Assembly: GCF_019801465.1 (NCBI RefSeq)
Contig: NZ_JAHVJA010000014.1
Location: forward strand, 20,606-84,605
Origin: Leisingera daeponensis
Lineage (GTDB): Bacteria; Pseudomonadota; Alphaproteobacteria; Rhodobacterales; Rhodobacteraceae
DNA: 64,000 nucleotides
Reading direction: 5' to 3'
The notes beneath the pieces are model-generated. The model saw nothing but the letters and a program-made list of their open reading frames with translations. It was not told the DNA's origin and did no database searches. This document shows positions 8,643 to 17,317 of this stretch, one piece after another. Made by a program: the position numbers and the translations under genes. The stretch's first letter is position 1. Every line of letters starts with the position of its first letter.

Positions 8643-9770
8643 ATGTCAGCAAAAACCGGAACCCGGGCTCTATACCGGCGGGCGTTGAACACCACTGCGG
8701 CGGCGTGTCTTCTGATAGGCGCAGCGGCGTCTCAGGCCAGTGCAGACAGCCAGCAGGTGAATATCACCGCCTGGGCCGAGTATTTCCCCCGCGAGGTGCT
8801 CGACAGCTTCGAAGCGGAGACCGGTATTTTCGTTGTCTATGACTATTTTGACTCGCTGGAGCAGCTGGAAACCAAGATGCTGGCCGGCGCCACAAACTAT
8901 GATGTGGTGTTGCCGTCGGCTTTGGTCGCCAACCGGCTGATGCAAGTCGGTGCGCTGGCCGAACTCGACCAGGAAAAGCTGCCGAACCGGGGCAATCTCG
9001 ACCCGAAGATCATGGAATTCCTGTCCCGGCATGATGAGGACAACCGTTTCGGCGTGCCGTATCTGTGGGGAACCACCGGCGTCATCCACAATCCTGCCCT
9101 GATTGCCGAACGCATGGAAAATGCCCCGGTCGAAAGCCTCCGCATGATCTTCGATCCGGACGTGGTTTCAAAATTCGCCGATTGCGGCGTCGCTATCATC
9201 GATTCACCGGAAGAGATTATGGCGATCGCCTTGAATTATCTGGGCCTGAACCCTTTCACTTCGGACAAAGCGGATTTCGACAAGGCATACGAAATGCTGG
9301 CTGAGGTCTGGCCGCATGTGCGTCACTTCAAAACCGCCTCCATCATCAACGACTTGGCCCGGGGCGACCTGTGCCTGGCGTTGGGCTGGAGCGGCGATGC
9401 AGGCCTTGCCAATGCCCGTGCGCTTGAAGCCGGTAATGGCGTCGAGATTGCCTACTCCATCCCCCAAGAAGGAACCGAGGTCTTTTTCGACTTCATGTCG
9501 GTTCCGGATGATGCCCCGCACCCGGAGAACGCTCATGCCTTCATCAACTACATGATGAAGCCGGATGTCATCGCCAGCGTCACCAATCTTTACTACTACC
9601 CGAACGGCAACCAGGCATCGCTCGAATTCGTGGCCCCGGAAATCCGCAACGATCCCAATGTGTATCCGGCGCCGGAACGGATGAGCAAACTGTTCCCGAA
9701 CCTGCCGCGCGATCAGAAAAGCCTGCGCCTGCTGAACCGCGCCTGGACCCGGTTCAAGACCGGCCGCTAA
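8643..9770 (+). CDS. Periplasmic polyamine-binding protein (PotF/PotD family)
   Basis: 375 aa from the ATG at 8643, chosen because AGGGAG lies just upstream and it places a normal signal peptide (RRALNTTAAACLLIGAAASQASA) at the N-terminus; an ATG at 8622 is also in frame. The mature chain reads QVNITAWAEYFPREVLDSFEAETG, YDVVLPSALVANRLMQVGAL, VPYLWGTTGVIHN and YYYPNGNQASLEFV, all family hallmarks. It binds putrescine- or agmatine-like cations in the periplasm. No permease or ATPase is beside it, so it must use a transporter encoded elsewhere or serve another role. It precedes aguA by about 100 bases. Confidence 0.88.
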   Translation: MSAKTGTRALYRRALNTTAAACLLIGAAASQASADSQQVNITAWAEYFPREVLDSFEAETGIFVVYDYFDSLEQLETKMLAGATNYDVVLPSALVANRLMQVGALAELDQEKLPNRGNLDPKIMEFLSRHDEDNRFGVPYLWGTTGVIHNPALIAERMENAPVESLRMIFDPDVVSKFADCGVAIIDSPEEIMAIALNYLGLNPFTSDKADFDKAYEMLAEVWPHVRHFKTASIINDLARGDLCLALGWSGDAGLANARALEAGNGVEIAYSIPQEGTEVFFDFMSVPDDAPHPENAHAFINYMMKPDVIASVTNLYYYPNGNQASLEFVAPEIRNDPNVYPAPERMSKLFPNLPRDQKSLRLLNRAWTRFKTGR

Positions 9771-9869
9771 GCCGCCTCCCACTCAAATTCAGCCCACAGC
9801 AAGGAAACAAGCTGCGTCCTCGCGGCCTGGGTTCCCTGTGCCGCGTGCTATCCAAAGGAGAACAACCAG

Positions 9870-10913
9870 ATGACACAGAAGACTGATACCCCCTTCGCCC
9901 ATGGCTTCCGTATGCCTGCCCGGTTTGACCGGCACGCCCGAACGCTGCTGACCTGGCCGCCCGCCGAAGAGGCAGTGGGCACCGATGTTGAGGGCTTCCG
10001 CAAGGAGACGGAACGCCTTGTTCATGCCATCAGCCGCTACGAACCCGTCACGCTGATCGCCGATCCCAAAGACGTAGCAGATGCACGTGAGCGCTGCGGG
10101 GAAGTTGCGGAAATCTTCGAAGCCCCGGTCGATGCTTCATGGATCCGTGACAACGGCCCTATCTTCGTGCGCAACGATGCAGGCGAAGTGGCCGGCGTGC
10201 ATTTCGGCTTCAACGGCTGGGGCGACCGGGCTGTCAGCGAAAAGACCCAGGAGATGCCGTCGAAAGTGCTGGAACATCTCGGGGTGCCCTGTTTCCGCAC
10301 GTCCTTCATCGGCGAAGGCGGCGGCATGTCAGTGGACGGCGAAGGCACACTGATCACCACCGAGCAGAATATGCGCAACGTGAACCGCTACGCCGGAATG
10401 AGCCGCAAAACCATTGAACAGAACCTGCATGACTTTCTCGGCATTGAAAAAGTGATCTGGTTGCCGCTGGGTCTTTACGAGGACGCCGGCACTGACGGTC
10501 ATGTCGATAATGTTGTTGAATATGTGGCCCCAGGCCGGGTCTTGGCGCAGGTGGTTACTGACACAGCCAACCCGAATTACGATCTGCTGCAGGAGAACCT
10601 TGAAATCCTTAAGAGTGCCCGGGATGCGCAAGGCCGCCAGCTCGAGATCATCGAAATGGATGTGCTGCCCTACAGCACCAAACTGCCCGGCCGCCGGCTC
10701 GCCACCCCTTATACCAATGCCTATGTCATCAACGGTGCGGTTGTGACACCGGAGGTCGATCCCAAGCTCGACGACCGCGGCTTTACGATCTTGCAGCAGG
10801 CCTATCCGGGCCGCGAAATCGTCCCCTGCCGCAGCGAATGGCAAGCTGTGGGCGGCGGCGGTATCGGCTGCGTTACCCAGCAGGTGCCGGCCGGCACGAA
10901 TGTGGAGGGCTAA
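9870..10913 (+). CDS. aguA: Agmatine deiminase
   Basis: 347 aa with a GGAG ribosome site before the ATG. It belongs to the guanidino-modifying (PPAD) fold: RHARTLLTWPP, DASWIRDNGPIFV, FIGEGGGMSVDGEGTLITTEQ, and GTDGHVDNVVEYV with the catalytic His. The C-terminus carries the catalytic Cys in GGGGIGCVTQQVPAG; classical enzymes read GGGNIHCITQQ here, so the residue before Ile-x-Cys and the one just before Cys differ. The reaction is agmatine + H2O to N-carbamoylputrescine + NH3. aguB follows after three bases, confirming the pathway. Confidence 0.92.
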   Translation: MTQKTDTPFAHGFRMPARFDRHARTLLTWPPAEEAVGTDVEGFRKETERLVHAISRYEPVTLIADPKDVADARERCGEVAEIFEAPVDASWIRDNGPIFVRNDAGEVAGVHFGFNGWGDRAVSEKTQEMPSKVLEHLGVPCFRTSFIGEGGGMSVDGEGTLITTEQNMRNVNRYAGMSRKTIEQNLHDFLGIEKVIWLPLGLYEDAGTDGHVDNVVEYVAPGRVLAQVVTDTANPNYDLLQENLEILKSARDAQGRQLEIIEMDVLPYSTKLPGRRLATPYTNAYVINGAVVTPEVDPKLDDRGFTILQQAYPGREIVPCRSEWQAVGGGGIGCVTQQVPAGTNVEG

Positions 10914-10916
10914 GCA

Positions 10917-11795
10917 ATGCGCATGGTTACCGTCGCAGCCACCCAGATGACCTGCAGCGCGGATGTGAAGAGCAACGTGGAAGACGGCGAGCGCCTGATC
11001 CGTGAAGCTGCTGCCAAGGGCGCCAATATCATCCTGCTTCAAGAGCTGTTCGAGGGTTACTACTTCTGCCAGGACGAGGACCCGGAGCATTGGAAGCGCG
11101 CCCTGCCGGCCAAGGGGCATCCGACACTGGAGCACTTTCAGGGCGTCGCGCGCGAACTAGGCGTGGTGCTGCCTGTCTCCTTCTACGAGAAAGCCGGAAA
11201 CGCGCGGTTCAACTCGATTGCGATCATGGACGCCGACGGGCGGAACCTCGGCATTTACCGCAAGAGCCATATCCCGCATGGGTTCGGCTACCAGGAGAAG
11301 TTCTATTTCTCCCCCGGCGACACTGGCTTCAAGGTCTGGGATACCGCCTATGGCCGCATCGGCGCAGGCATCTGCTGGGACCAGTGGTTCCCGGAATGCG
11401 CCCGCTCGATGGCATTGATGGGGGCGGAAATCCTGTTCTACCCGACCGCCATCGGCTCCGAGCTTGGCAGCACGCAATGGAACTCTGCCGCCCACTGGCA
11501 GCGGGTGCAACAAGGCCACGCTGGCGCCAGCCTGGTGCCGCTGGTGGCTTCCAACCGGATCGGAACCGAAGCCGGGCTTGAGGGAACCGAAATGACCTTC
11601 TACGGGTCTTCTTTCATCGCCAACCAGTTCGGCGAGAAGGTGCAGGAAGCGGACCGGGTCAGCGAAACCGTCCTGGTGCATCGCTTCGACCTGGATGAAG
11701 TGGCCAGCCACCGGGACTACTGGTGCGTTTACCGCGACCGTCGGCCAGAGCATTACGGTATCCTGTCTAGCCTTGACGGAAAAGTAAGTCACTGA
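10917..11795 (+). CDS. aguB: N-carbamoylputrescine amidase
   Basis: 292 aa, nitrilase superfamily. The catalytic triad is visible: Glu in IILLQELFEGYYFC (near residue 43), Lys in YRKSHIPHGFGYQEKFYFSPG (near 118), and Cys in GAGICWDQWFPECAR (near 154). The stretch WRRVQQGHA-like HWQRVQQGHAGASLVPLVASNR is typical of plant and bacterial AguB. It converts N-carbamoylputrescine to putrescine, CO2 and NH3, completing the route from agmatine. It is the last gene of the operon. Confidence 0.93.
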   Translation: MRMVTVAATQMTCSADVKSNVEDGERLIREAAAKGANIILLQELFEGYYFCQDEDPEHWKRALPAKGHPTLEHFQGVARELGVVLPVSFYEKAGNARFNSIAIMDADGRNLGIYRKSHIPHGFGYQEKFYFSPGDTGFKVWDTAYGRIGAGICWDQWFPECARSMALMGAEILFYPTAIGSELGSTQWNSAAHWQRVQQGHAGASLVPLVASNRIGTEAGLEGTEMTFYGSSFIANQFGEKVQEADRVSETVLVHRFDLDEVASHRDYWCVYRDRRPEHYGILSSLDGKVSH

Positions 11796-11849
11796 ACCTG
11801 CTGACAACCGATTCCTCTACACTGGGGGTTTTGACCTGTCTGTTGGAGT

Positions 11850-11977
11850 AGTCCCCTGACCATCGCGCTTCGCACGGCAAGCAGATCCCCGACATCGCCA
11901 GTACTCAACGCTAAATGATGGTACAACCAGAACGCATAGACGATGATCTCGCTAGGAAAACGGTACCCGTTCTGGCG
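11850..11977 (-). pseudogene. IS6-family transposase N-terminal fragment
   Basis: On the minus strand a short stretch reads RQNGYRFPSEIIVYAFWLYHHLALSTGDVGDLLA, the start region of IS6/IS26-type transposases (compare xRFPxEIIxxAVxxYxRxxLSxRDVEDLLAERG). A stop precedes it and homology ends after about 40 residues. No terminal repeats were found, so this is a relic. The remaining sequence from 11796 to 12078 shows nothing else. Confidence 0.6.
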
Positions 11978-12078
11978 TTACAGCGTAGATGGTATCTTCA
12001 TTCCGGCCGCCTAACGAAAGCTGGCGGGTAAAGAAATTGGCAATGCCGCCTGCACTGCTGGAGACAGTACCGAGACCA

Positions 12079-12440
12079 CTACTCTCCCTCATCTTCTGAA
12101 CGGCGTTCTTCCCAGTGAAAGTAGTGCAGGAAACGATGTATAATCGGTGCCATCAAAGTCGCAACCGTTGCCAGAAACACGAAGCCAGCATAAAGAGCAA
12201 ACAGACTGGCGAAAAGCTTCGCCGCGGTCGCTTCAGGAATTTCTGCCATGCCGAGGCCGCTGAGCAAAGTGGTTGCGTGCAAGGTGCCGGTTACCCAATG
12301 CATGTCTCCAAGTATGGCGAAGCCGATCGCGCCACCGTGATGGACGCCAGGAGTAAACCTGCAGCAGTGAGGAAATGCAGGACCAATCGTCGCCTGAAAC
12401 GCTTTGGAGAGGGAGGCGGGTCGATGAGACGTTCGTACAC
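12079..12440 (-). pseudogene. Small membrane protein, frameshifted
   Basis: From a GTG at 12440 (AAGG upstream), one frame encodes YERLIDPPPSPKRFRRRLVLHFLTAAGLLLASITVA; the product then needs a shift at about 12331-12335 to continue GFAILGDMHWVTGTLHATTLLSGLGM and a second hydrophobic stretch, ending HRFLHYFHWEERRSEDEGE at 12079. Removing one CG from the GCGCG there restores one ~119-aa two- or three-helix protein. It resembles a widespread small family with a FLxGxxWVDxLLNAAMLLGGMGPV pattern (a half ion-channel look), name unknown to me. The shift may be real or an assembly error. Confidence 0.6.
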
Positions 12441-12663
12441 AGGCGGAACCTTATCAATTAATTTATAGACAGGGCACTGGTATCTCGCGGCTCGAAACCG
12501 GTCTGGCGCAGCGACCCCACACTCCCGGGTTTGCTTTGCCCGACCGTAGGGTTGGTTTGAGGCAATTCGACAATCCCCTGAGTCGGGATTAGAGGATGTC
12601 ATCATACGCTTGGCTGTTTTCAACCTATCCAGACCGCGGCCAAGCCACAGTAAACATGACTTT

Positions 12664-13275
12664 CTAAGCCTGTGAGCGTGCTAGTACCGAGGTGACGACA
12701 TTGTCCTCGTGCATGGAATCCATGAAATGGGAGAGGTGTGGAAACTCCCGCCACGATTTAGGAAAGTTCGTGGACCACCGTGTCATAACAAAAGCGTAAG
12801 CATCAGCGACGGTTCGTTTGCTGCGGTACACGTGGCCAGTCCTGCCAATTGTGTTGTCAAGGTGATCAAGCACGCGTTCAACCCGTGCATAGGAGGCTGT
12901 TCTTGCTGCCTCAAGGCTCTCCTCGGTTTCGTCGGTGGTAAAGCGCTGCGGTGCAAAATACGGCCAGAATGCCGGATGAAAATCACCGGTCAAGAAGCTC
13001 ATGATTTCGTTGAACTCGAACCGCGCTTCGAGGCCCGTGTCAGCTCCTAAGTCGCTGTCCGGGTAGCGTTCGGCAATATACTGCAGGATTGCGTCAGCCT
13101 GCGTCATCGGGCGGCTGCCGCCAATGTCCAAGGCAGGCACCATCCCAAGTGGATTAATCTTCCGGTAGCTCTCTGACCGTGGATCTGCTTGCTCAACTTC
13201 ATGCTTTGCCCCCGCCCACTCCAGAGCGATCCAGCAAGCAAGAGCGCAGGTCCCTGGGGCATAGTACAGTTTCAT
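12664..13275 (-). CDS. Glutathione S-transferase family protein
   Basis: 203 aa from the ATG at 13275 with GGAGG five bases upstream; a TTG 12 bases earlier is not needed. The N-terminal thioredoxin-like domain reads MKLYYAPGTCALACWIALEWAGAKHEVEQ, and INPLGMVPALDIGGSRPMTQADAILQYIAERYPDSDLG supplies the cis-Pro and the Q-A/S-D glutathione contact. The alpha-helical C-domain follows. The family conjugates glutathione or acts as a reductase; the beta-like class (Cys rather than Ser/Tyr near position 10) fits. No obvious operon partner. Confidence 0.87.
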   Translation of the reverse strand: MKLYYAPGTCALACWIALEWAGAKHEVEQADPRSESYRKINPLGMVPALDIGGSRPMTQADAILQYIAERYPDSDLGADTGLEARFEFNEIMSFLTGDFHPAFWPYFAPQRFTTDETEESLEAARTASYARVERVLDHLDNTIGRTGHVYRSKRTVADAYAFVMTRWSTNFPKSWREFPHLSHFMDSMHEDNVVTSVLARSQA

Positions 13276-13394
13276 AGCGTCCTCCAATTTGTTGCGTCAC
13301 AATTTGTGAAACCAGCGCAGATAGATGCTAGTTCTTCATTCCTAATCCCAAACCTGTGCAATTCGCGGGGGCGGGACTTGATCCGTGCTTGTTC

Positions 13395-14279
13395 CTATTC
13401 ATTCAGTGCCAACTCCTCCTGCAGAAATTCGATAAACCGCTGAGTTTTCGCCGGGAGCAGCTTGGATTCCGTGACAACATGGATCGGCCGGGATTCCCCT
13501 TCCCATCCTAGTAGAACCCTTTCTACCCGTCCCGCAGCGAGATCGTCTGCGACCACATGTTCAGACATGAAAAGTATACCCATGCCTTGGACAGTAAGGT
13601 GCCGTAGCAACCCTGCACTGTTGACCGAAAAACGCCCCTGAACCTGTACCTCAGCTTCTCCGCGTTCTTTTGATTGCAAGTGCCAGGTTTTCAGGTTGGG
13701 CATCGTCAAACAGTCATGCTGCGACAGATCCGAAGGGTGCGCAGGAATGCCGTTCACCTCCAAATAATCCGGGGAAGCGAAAAGCTTAAAGCGTACCCGG
13801 CCGATGACGCGGGAAATCAGCCCATCCGCCTGCGGTGCGGCCATCCTGATCGCGAGATCATATGGCTCGGAAATCAGATCCACGTTTCGCGGGGTCAAGT
13901 CGAGATCAAAATCGATGCCAGGATACCTTTCTGCAAACTTTGGGAAGAGGGGCCCCAGCCACACGATTGCGAAATCCACCGGCAGGGACATGTGCAGTGT
14001 TCCGGATGGCTGAGTTACCATCTCGCCGAGTTCTTCGTGTGCTACCCCTGCTTCTTCGACAATCCTCTTGCACCGGTCAAAATAGAGTTGCCCGGCTTCC
14101 GTCGGCTCGACTCGGCGTGTGGTGCGATGGAGCAGACGCAAACCGATGGCTTTTTCCAACGCAGTGATACGCCGGGAAAGTGTCGAATTCGGGACACCAG
14201 CAGCCTTGGCAGCGCCCCGGAAACTGCGGGCTTTCACCACTTCGACAAAAAGAGCCATATCATTCAGATGATTAACCAT
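13395..14279 (-). CDS. LysR-family transcriptional regulator
   Basis: 294 aa from the ATG at 14279 (MVNHLNDMALFVEVVKARSF); the frame stays open for 27 more codons but those residues are not LysR-like. The HTH is RGAAKAAGVPNSTLSRRITALEKAIGLRLLHRTTRRV, of the AaeR/DsdC-like branch that usually controls a divergent gene. The effector domain has GTLHMSLPVDFAIVWLGPLFPKFAERYPGIDFDLDL. It diverges from the isochorismatase-like gene at 14378 with 98 bases between, and a GGAA-N6-TTCC dyad in that gap is a candidate operator. Confidence 0.88.
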   Translation of the reverse strand: MVNHLNDMALFVEVVKARSFRGAAKAAGVPNSTLSRRITALEKAIGLRLLHRTTRRVEPTEAGQLYFDRCKRIVEEAGVAHEELGEMVTQPSGTLHMSLPVDFAIVWLGPLFPKFAERYPGIDFDLDLTPRNVDLISEPYDLAIRMAAPQADGLISRVIGRVRFKLFASPDYLEVNGIPAHPSDLSQHDCLTMPNLKTWHLQSKERGEAEVQVQGRFSVNSAGLLRHLTVQGMGILFMSEHVVADDLAAGRVERVLLGWEGESRPIHVVTESKLLPAKTQRFIEFLQEELALNE

Positions 14280-14293
14280 ATTGCGCCATTTTT

Positions 14294-14307
14294 GGAATAC
14301 TGGTTCC
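14294..14307. promoter_or_regulatory. Candidate LysR operator dyad
   Basis: GGAA (14294-14297) and TTCC (14304-14307) form a short dyad just upstream of the LysR start and 70 bases before the divergent isochorismatase-like gene. Position fits autoregulation, but the arms are only four bases long. Confidence 0.3.
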
Positions 14308-14377
14308 CATTTGAACACCTTTATGCCGTGGCTGGCGAGAGCTAAGTTCGGGTTACACACAAAAAAGGAGACCCGTC

Positions 14378-14962
14378 ATGTCCTTCGAGCGCTTCACTGG
14401 CGAGAATGCCGCAATGCTTCTGGTCGATCATCAGGTCGGCACGATGGGGTGGGTCAAATCGATCCCATATGAAGAGTTGAAGCGCAACGCGATCATGCTC
14501 GCAAAGACAGCCAAGATCCTTGGCATGCCGGTTGTGCTGACCTCGAGCATGGAAGAGCATGCGCAAGGGCCGCTCCTGAGCGAGCTCAAGGAAATCCTGC
14601 CTGACCAATTTGAAACGCGGATCAAACGTCTGGGCATTGTCAATGCCATGGACGACGAGAATTTTGCGGCCGCAGTCGCGGCGACCAACCGCGAGAAAAT
14701 TATTCTGGCTGGCGTTACCAACGATGTCTGCACCGTTTACCCCGCTTTGACCCTCCTTGCAGATGGTTTTGACGTTCAGGTCATCGCGGATGCCGGCGGG
14801 TCGCCCTCCAAAATGGGCGATGAGATGGCGCTGCGCCGGATGGAGAAAGGCGGGGTAACGCTTAGCAGCACGAACCAGGTCATTGCTGAACTGGCCGGAA
14901 GCTGGGCAACGCCGGAAGGAGAACAGCTCGTTCAGGTGATGGTGGAAGCTTTAAACAGCTGA
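14378..14962 (+). CDS. Isochorismatase-family cysteine hydrolase
   Basis: 194 aa with AAAGGAG upstream. The family triad is visible: Asp in AAMLLVDHQVG (near residue 16), Lys in the RIKRLGIVN region (near 84), and the nucleophile Cys in GVTNDVCTVYPALTLLADGFDV (near 118). It resembles the YcaC-type subgroup rather than true isochorismatases. Substrate is not predictable. It is divergent from the LysR gene at 13395-14279 and starts a run of co-directional enzyme genes (pirin, hydrolase, cupin). Confidence 0.85.
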   Translation: MSFERFTGENAAMLLVDHQVGTMGWVKSIPYEELKRNAIMLAKTAKILGMPVVLTSSMEEHAQGPLLSELKEILPDQFETRIKRLGIVNAMDDENFAAAVAATNREKIILAGVTNDVCTVYPALTLLADGFDVQVIADAGGSPSKMGDEMALRRMEKGGVTLSSTNQVIAELAGSWATPEGEQLVQVMVEALNS

Positions 14963-15062
14963 CGCCAGAGATAGCGCAGCGCGCACTGTCAGAACCGCAA
15001 TACCAATCTAAGCCCGCCGTGGCCGGCATATGCTGGCCGCGGACCAAACCGGAGTGCCCGAA

Positions 15063-15824
15063 ATGCCCCGTAAACCGCATATACTGATCCCCAGAGACCG
15101 CAAGCAGGCCCATGGCAGCGGCTGGTTCCGTATCGAGATCCTGTATCCTGGCCTTTTTACCGGGGACCGCGACAGCGGCATAGGGACACTCGGGCGTATC
15201 GACGACGCCCGCGTAACGCCGGGACATATTGTTAAGATGCATCCTCATCGCGATGACGAGATCCTGACCTACCTGAGATCAGGCATGCTGGAGCACCGGG
15301 ACACAGTGGGTGTTCCGGAAGCGGTTACCCCAACACGGCTGATGCTCATGAATGCCGGTGCGGAGTTTCAGCACGAGGAGCGTGTGGTTGCGGAAGGCGG
15401 GCCTCTTCGAGCCCTGCAAATATTTCTGCGGCCGGAAACTCCCGGCCTGAAACCGCAGGTTCAGTTCCACGACTTCGGAACGGCAACCTCCGATGGGGAA
15501 TGGCGTTTGATCGCGGGGCCCGAAGGCGAAGCTCCTCTCGAGGTTCGCAGCCGTTCCTGGGTTGAGGATGCCCGTTTCAAAGCTGGCAACGGCTACCTGC
15601 TGCCGGAGCCCTACAGCACCGGGCTGACCCGGATGCTGTATGTATTTGACGGAACCATAGAACTTGATGGCCACCGTCTCACTGCTGGCGGCGCGGCAAT
15701 TCTGTCCGGGGACGCTGCAAGCTTCAGCGTTGAAGAGCACGCCGAGCTTGTCCTCTTCAGCACGGACGAAGCTGCCCCGGTGTTCAAGAGCGGCAAGTTC
15801 AGCGGCAACAGGCTGCCCGCTTAA
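15063..15824 (+). CDS. Pirin-family cupin protein
   Basis: 253 aa from the ATG at 15063, preceded by GGAG; the frame also has an ATG at 15030. Pirin features are RKPHILIPRDRKQAHGSGWF, IDDARVTPGHIVKMHPHRDDEILTYLRSG with the metal-ligand His pair (near 57-59), and HxE in EFQHEERV (near 100). A second cupin half lies at residues ~170-250. Pirins are iron-binding bicupins, some with quercetinase activity. The gene precedes an alpha/beta hydrolase by 24 bases and is probably co-transcribed. Confidence 0.82.
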   Translation: MPRKPHILIPRDRKQAHGSGWFRIEILYPGLFTGDRDSGIGTLGRIDDARVTPGHIVKMHPHRDDEILTYLRSGMLEHRDTVGVPEAVTPTRLMLMNAGAEFQHEERVVAEGGPLRALQIFLRPETPGLKPQVQFHDFGTATSDGEWRLIAGPEGEAPLEVRSRSWVEDARFKAGNGYLLPEPYSTGLTRMLYVFDGTIELDGHRLTAGGAAILSGDAASFSVEEHAELVLFSTDEAAPVFKSGKFSGNRLPA

Positions 15825-15848
15825 ACCGGAACCAATCGGAAAAGAACC

Positions 15849-16706
15849 ATGACACAACAAGTTAACTTGTCGCATGAAACGGCCGTGGTGAACGGCCTGC
15901 GTTTGCATTACGTGATTGCAGGCTCGGGTGATCCTCTGGTCCTCCTGCACGGATGGCCGCAAAGCTGGCGCGAATGGCGCCATGTGATCCCGGAACTCGC
16001 GTCACGTTTTACCGTAATTGCTCCGGACATGAGGGGTTTCGGGGACTCTGATAAACCCTCGGGAGGCTATGACAAGCGCACCGTTGCCCGGGATATCCGC
16101 GAATTGGTGCATGTCCTCGGCTTCCGCGAAATCCACCTGGCCGGGCATGATCTCGGCATGATGGTTGCCTATGAGTATGCCGCCTCATATCCGGCCGAAG
16201 TCCGGCGGCTGGCCGTTCTGGAAGCCGGCCTCCCTGGATTGGGGCTGGAAGCCTTCCTGGACACTGCGAAGTATCCGCACCTCTGGCATTTCGGTTTCTT
16301 CAACGCTCCCGGTGTCGCGGAAACGCTCATAGCCGGGCGGGAGAAACTGTTTCTGTCGCACTTCATCAGGCATCTTGCCTATGACCCTTACGCCGTCACC
16401 GGCGATGACCTCGATGAATACGCGGACCGGATGAGTGCGCCCGGCGCTTTGCGGGCAAGTTTTGAACATTACCGGGCCTTTCCGGCTGATGCCCTCAACA
16501 ATCAGGAAAACGCCCGCAAAAAGCTTGCCATGCCCGTGCTTGGCATAGGAGGCGATCACAGCCTCGGAGAGCACGTCGGCAAGTTAATGGAGCCCCTGGC
16601 TGACCAGGTTTCCACTGCTGTCGTGGAACGCAGCGGTCACTGGGTCCCCGAAGAACAACCCGAACAGCTGGCCAATCTGCTGACCGGCTTCTTCACCCAG
16701 CCCTAG
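15849..16706 (+). CDS. Alpha/beta hydrolase, epoxide hydrolase/dehalogenase type
   Basis: 285 aa. The oxyanion-hole motif LVLLHGWPQSWREWRHV lies near residues 30-47; the nucleophile is Asp in LAGHDLGMMVAYEYA (near 99), which marks the epoxide hydrolase/haloalkane dehalogenase class rather than the Ser class; the catalytic His is in VERSGHWVPEEQPEQLANLL at the end. The substrate is unknown. It lies between the pirin and cupin genes with short gaps, suggesting one detoxification operon. Confidence 0.87.
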   Translation: MTQQVNLSHETAVVNGLRLHYVIAGSGDPLVLLHGWPQSWREWRHVIPELASRFTVIAPDMRGFGDSDKPSGGYDKRTVARDIRELVHVLGFREIHLAGHDLGMMVAYEYAASYPAEVRRLAVLEAGLPGLGLEAFLDTAKYPHLWHFGFFNAPGVAETLIAGREKLFLSHFIRHLAYDPYAVTGDDLDEYADRMSAPGALRASFEHYRAFPADALNNQENARKKLAMPVLGIGGDHSLGEHVGKLMEPLADQVSTAVVERSGHWVPEEQPEQLANLLTGFFTQP

Positions 16707-16739
16707 TCTATGACGAAACACAAAACACGGAGAAGAACG

Positions 16740-17216
16740 ATGACTGCACTTATTCGCAACCCCGGCGACGGCAGAATGGCAGGCGTGGCAGGTGACATCT
16801 ACACGATAAAGGTCAGCGGATCGGAAACCGGAGGGTCTGTTGCTCTTATCGAAGCCATTGTGCCGCCGGGAGGCGGACCGCCGCCGCACCGGCATACCCG
16901 CGAGGATGAAACTTTCTACATCCTCGATGGAGAGCTTGAGATTGTGGCTGACGGGGAAAAGGCCACCGCAGGCACGGGAGCGACAGTTCTGCTGCCAAAA
17001 GGATCGGTCCACCAGTTCAAGAACTCAGGAAAGACAGCTGCGCGTATGCTGATCCTCGTGGCGCCCGCGGGGCTGGAAGAGTTTTTCGCCGAAGTCAGCC
17101 AGGAACCAGGCACCTTCTCGGAAAACAATCCGCCTGCCATCGACCCGTCGCAAATCGAGAAAATGCTGGCGCTCGCCCCCGAGTACGGCTTGGAGATCAT
17201 TCCGCCGGATCATTGA
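16740..17216 (+). CDS. Cupin-domain protein
   Basis: 158 aa from the ATG at 16740, chosen for its GGAGAAG site; an in-frame ATG at 16710 lacks one. One cupin barrel: motif 1 GGGPPPHRHTREDETFYILDGELEI (two His and a Glu metal ligands) and motif 2 VLLPKGSVHQFKNSGKTAARML (third His). C-terminal extension has EEFFAEVSQEP and NPPAIDPSQIEKMLALAPEYGLEI. It is probably a metal-binding dioxygenase-like or sensor protein; the reaction is unknown. The last gene before the drug-efflux pair. Confidence 0.85.
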   Translation: MTALIRNPGDGRMAGVAGDIYTIKVSGSETGGSVALIEAIVPPGGGPPPHRHTREDETFYILDGELEIVADGEKATAGTGATVLLPKGSVHQFKNSGKTAARMLILVAPAGLEEFFAEVSQEPGTFSENNPPAIDPSQIEKMLALAPEYGLEIIPPDH

Positions 17217-17317
17217 CCCCCCCAACGTAAGAGCGGTCCAGATAGCTTTGCCGCAGGATCATGTAGGCCGAATGAGCTGAAAACGTATCGGGATATTGGA
17301 AAAGGAGCGCCGGTTTC

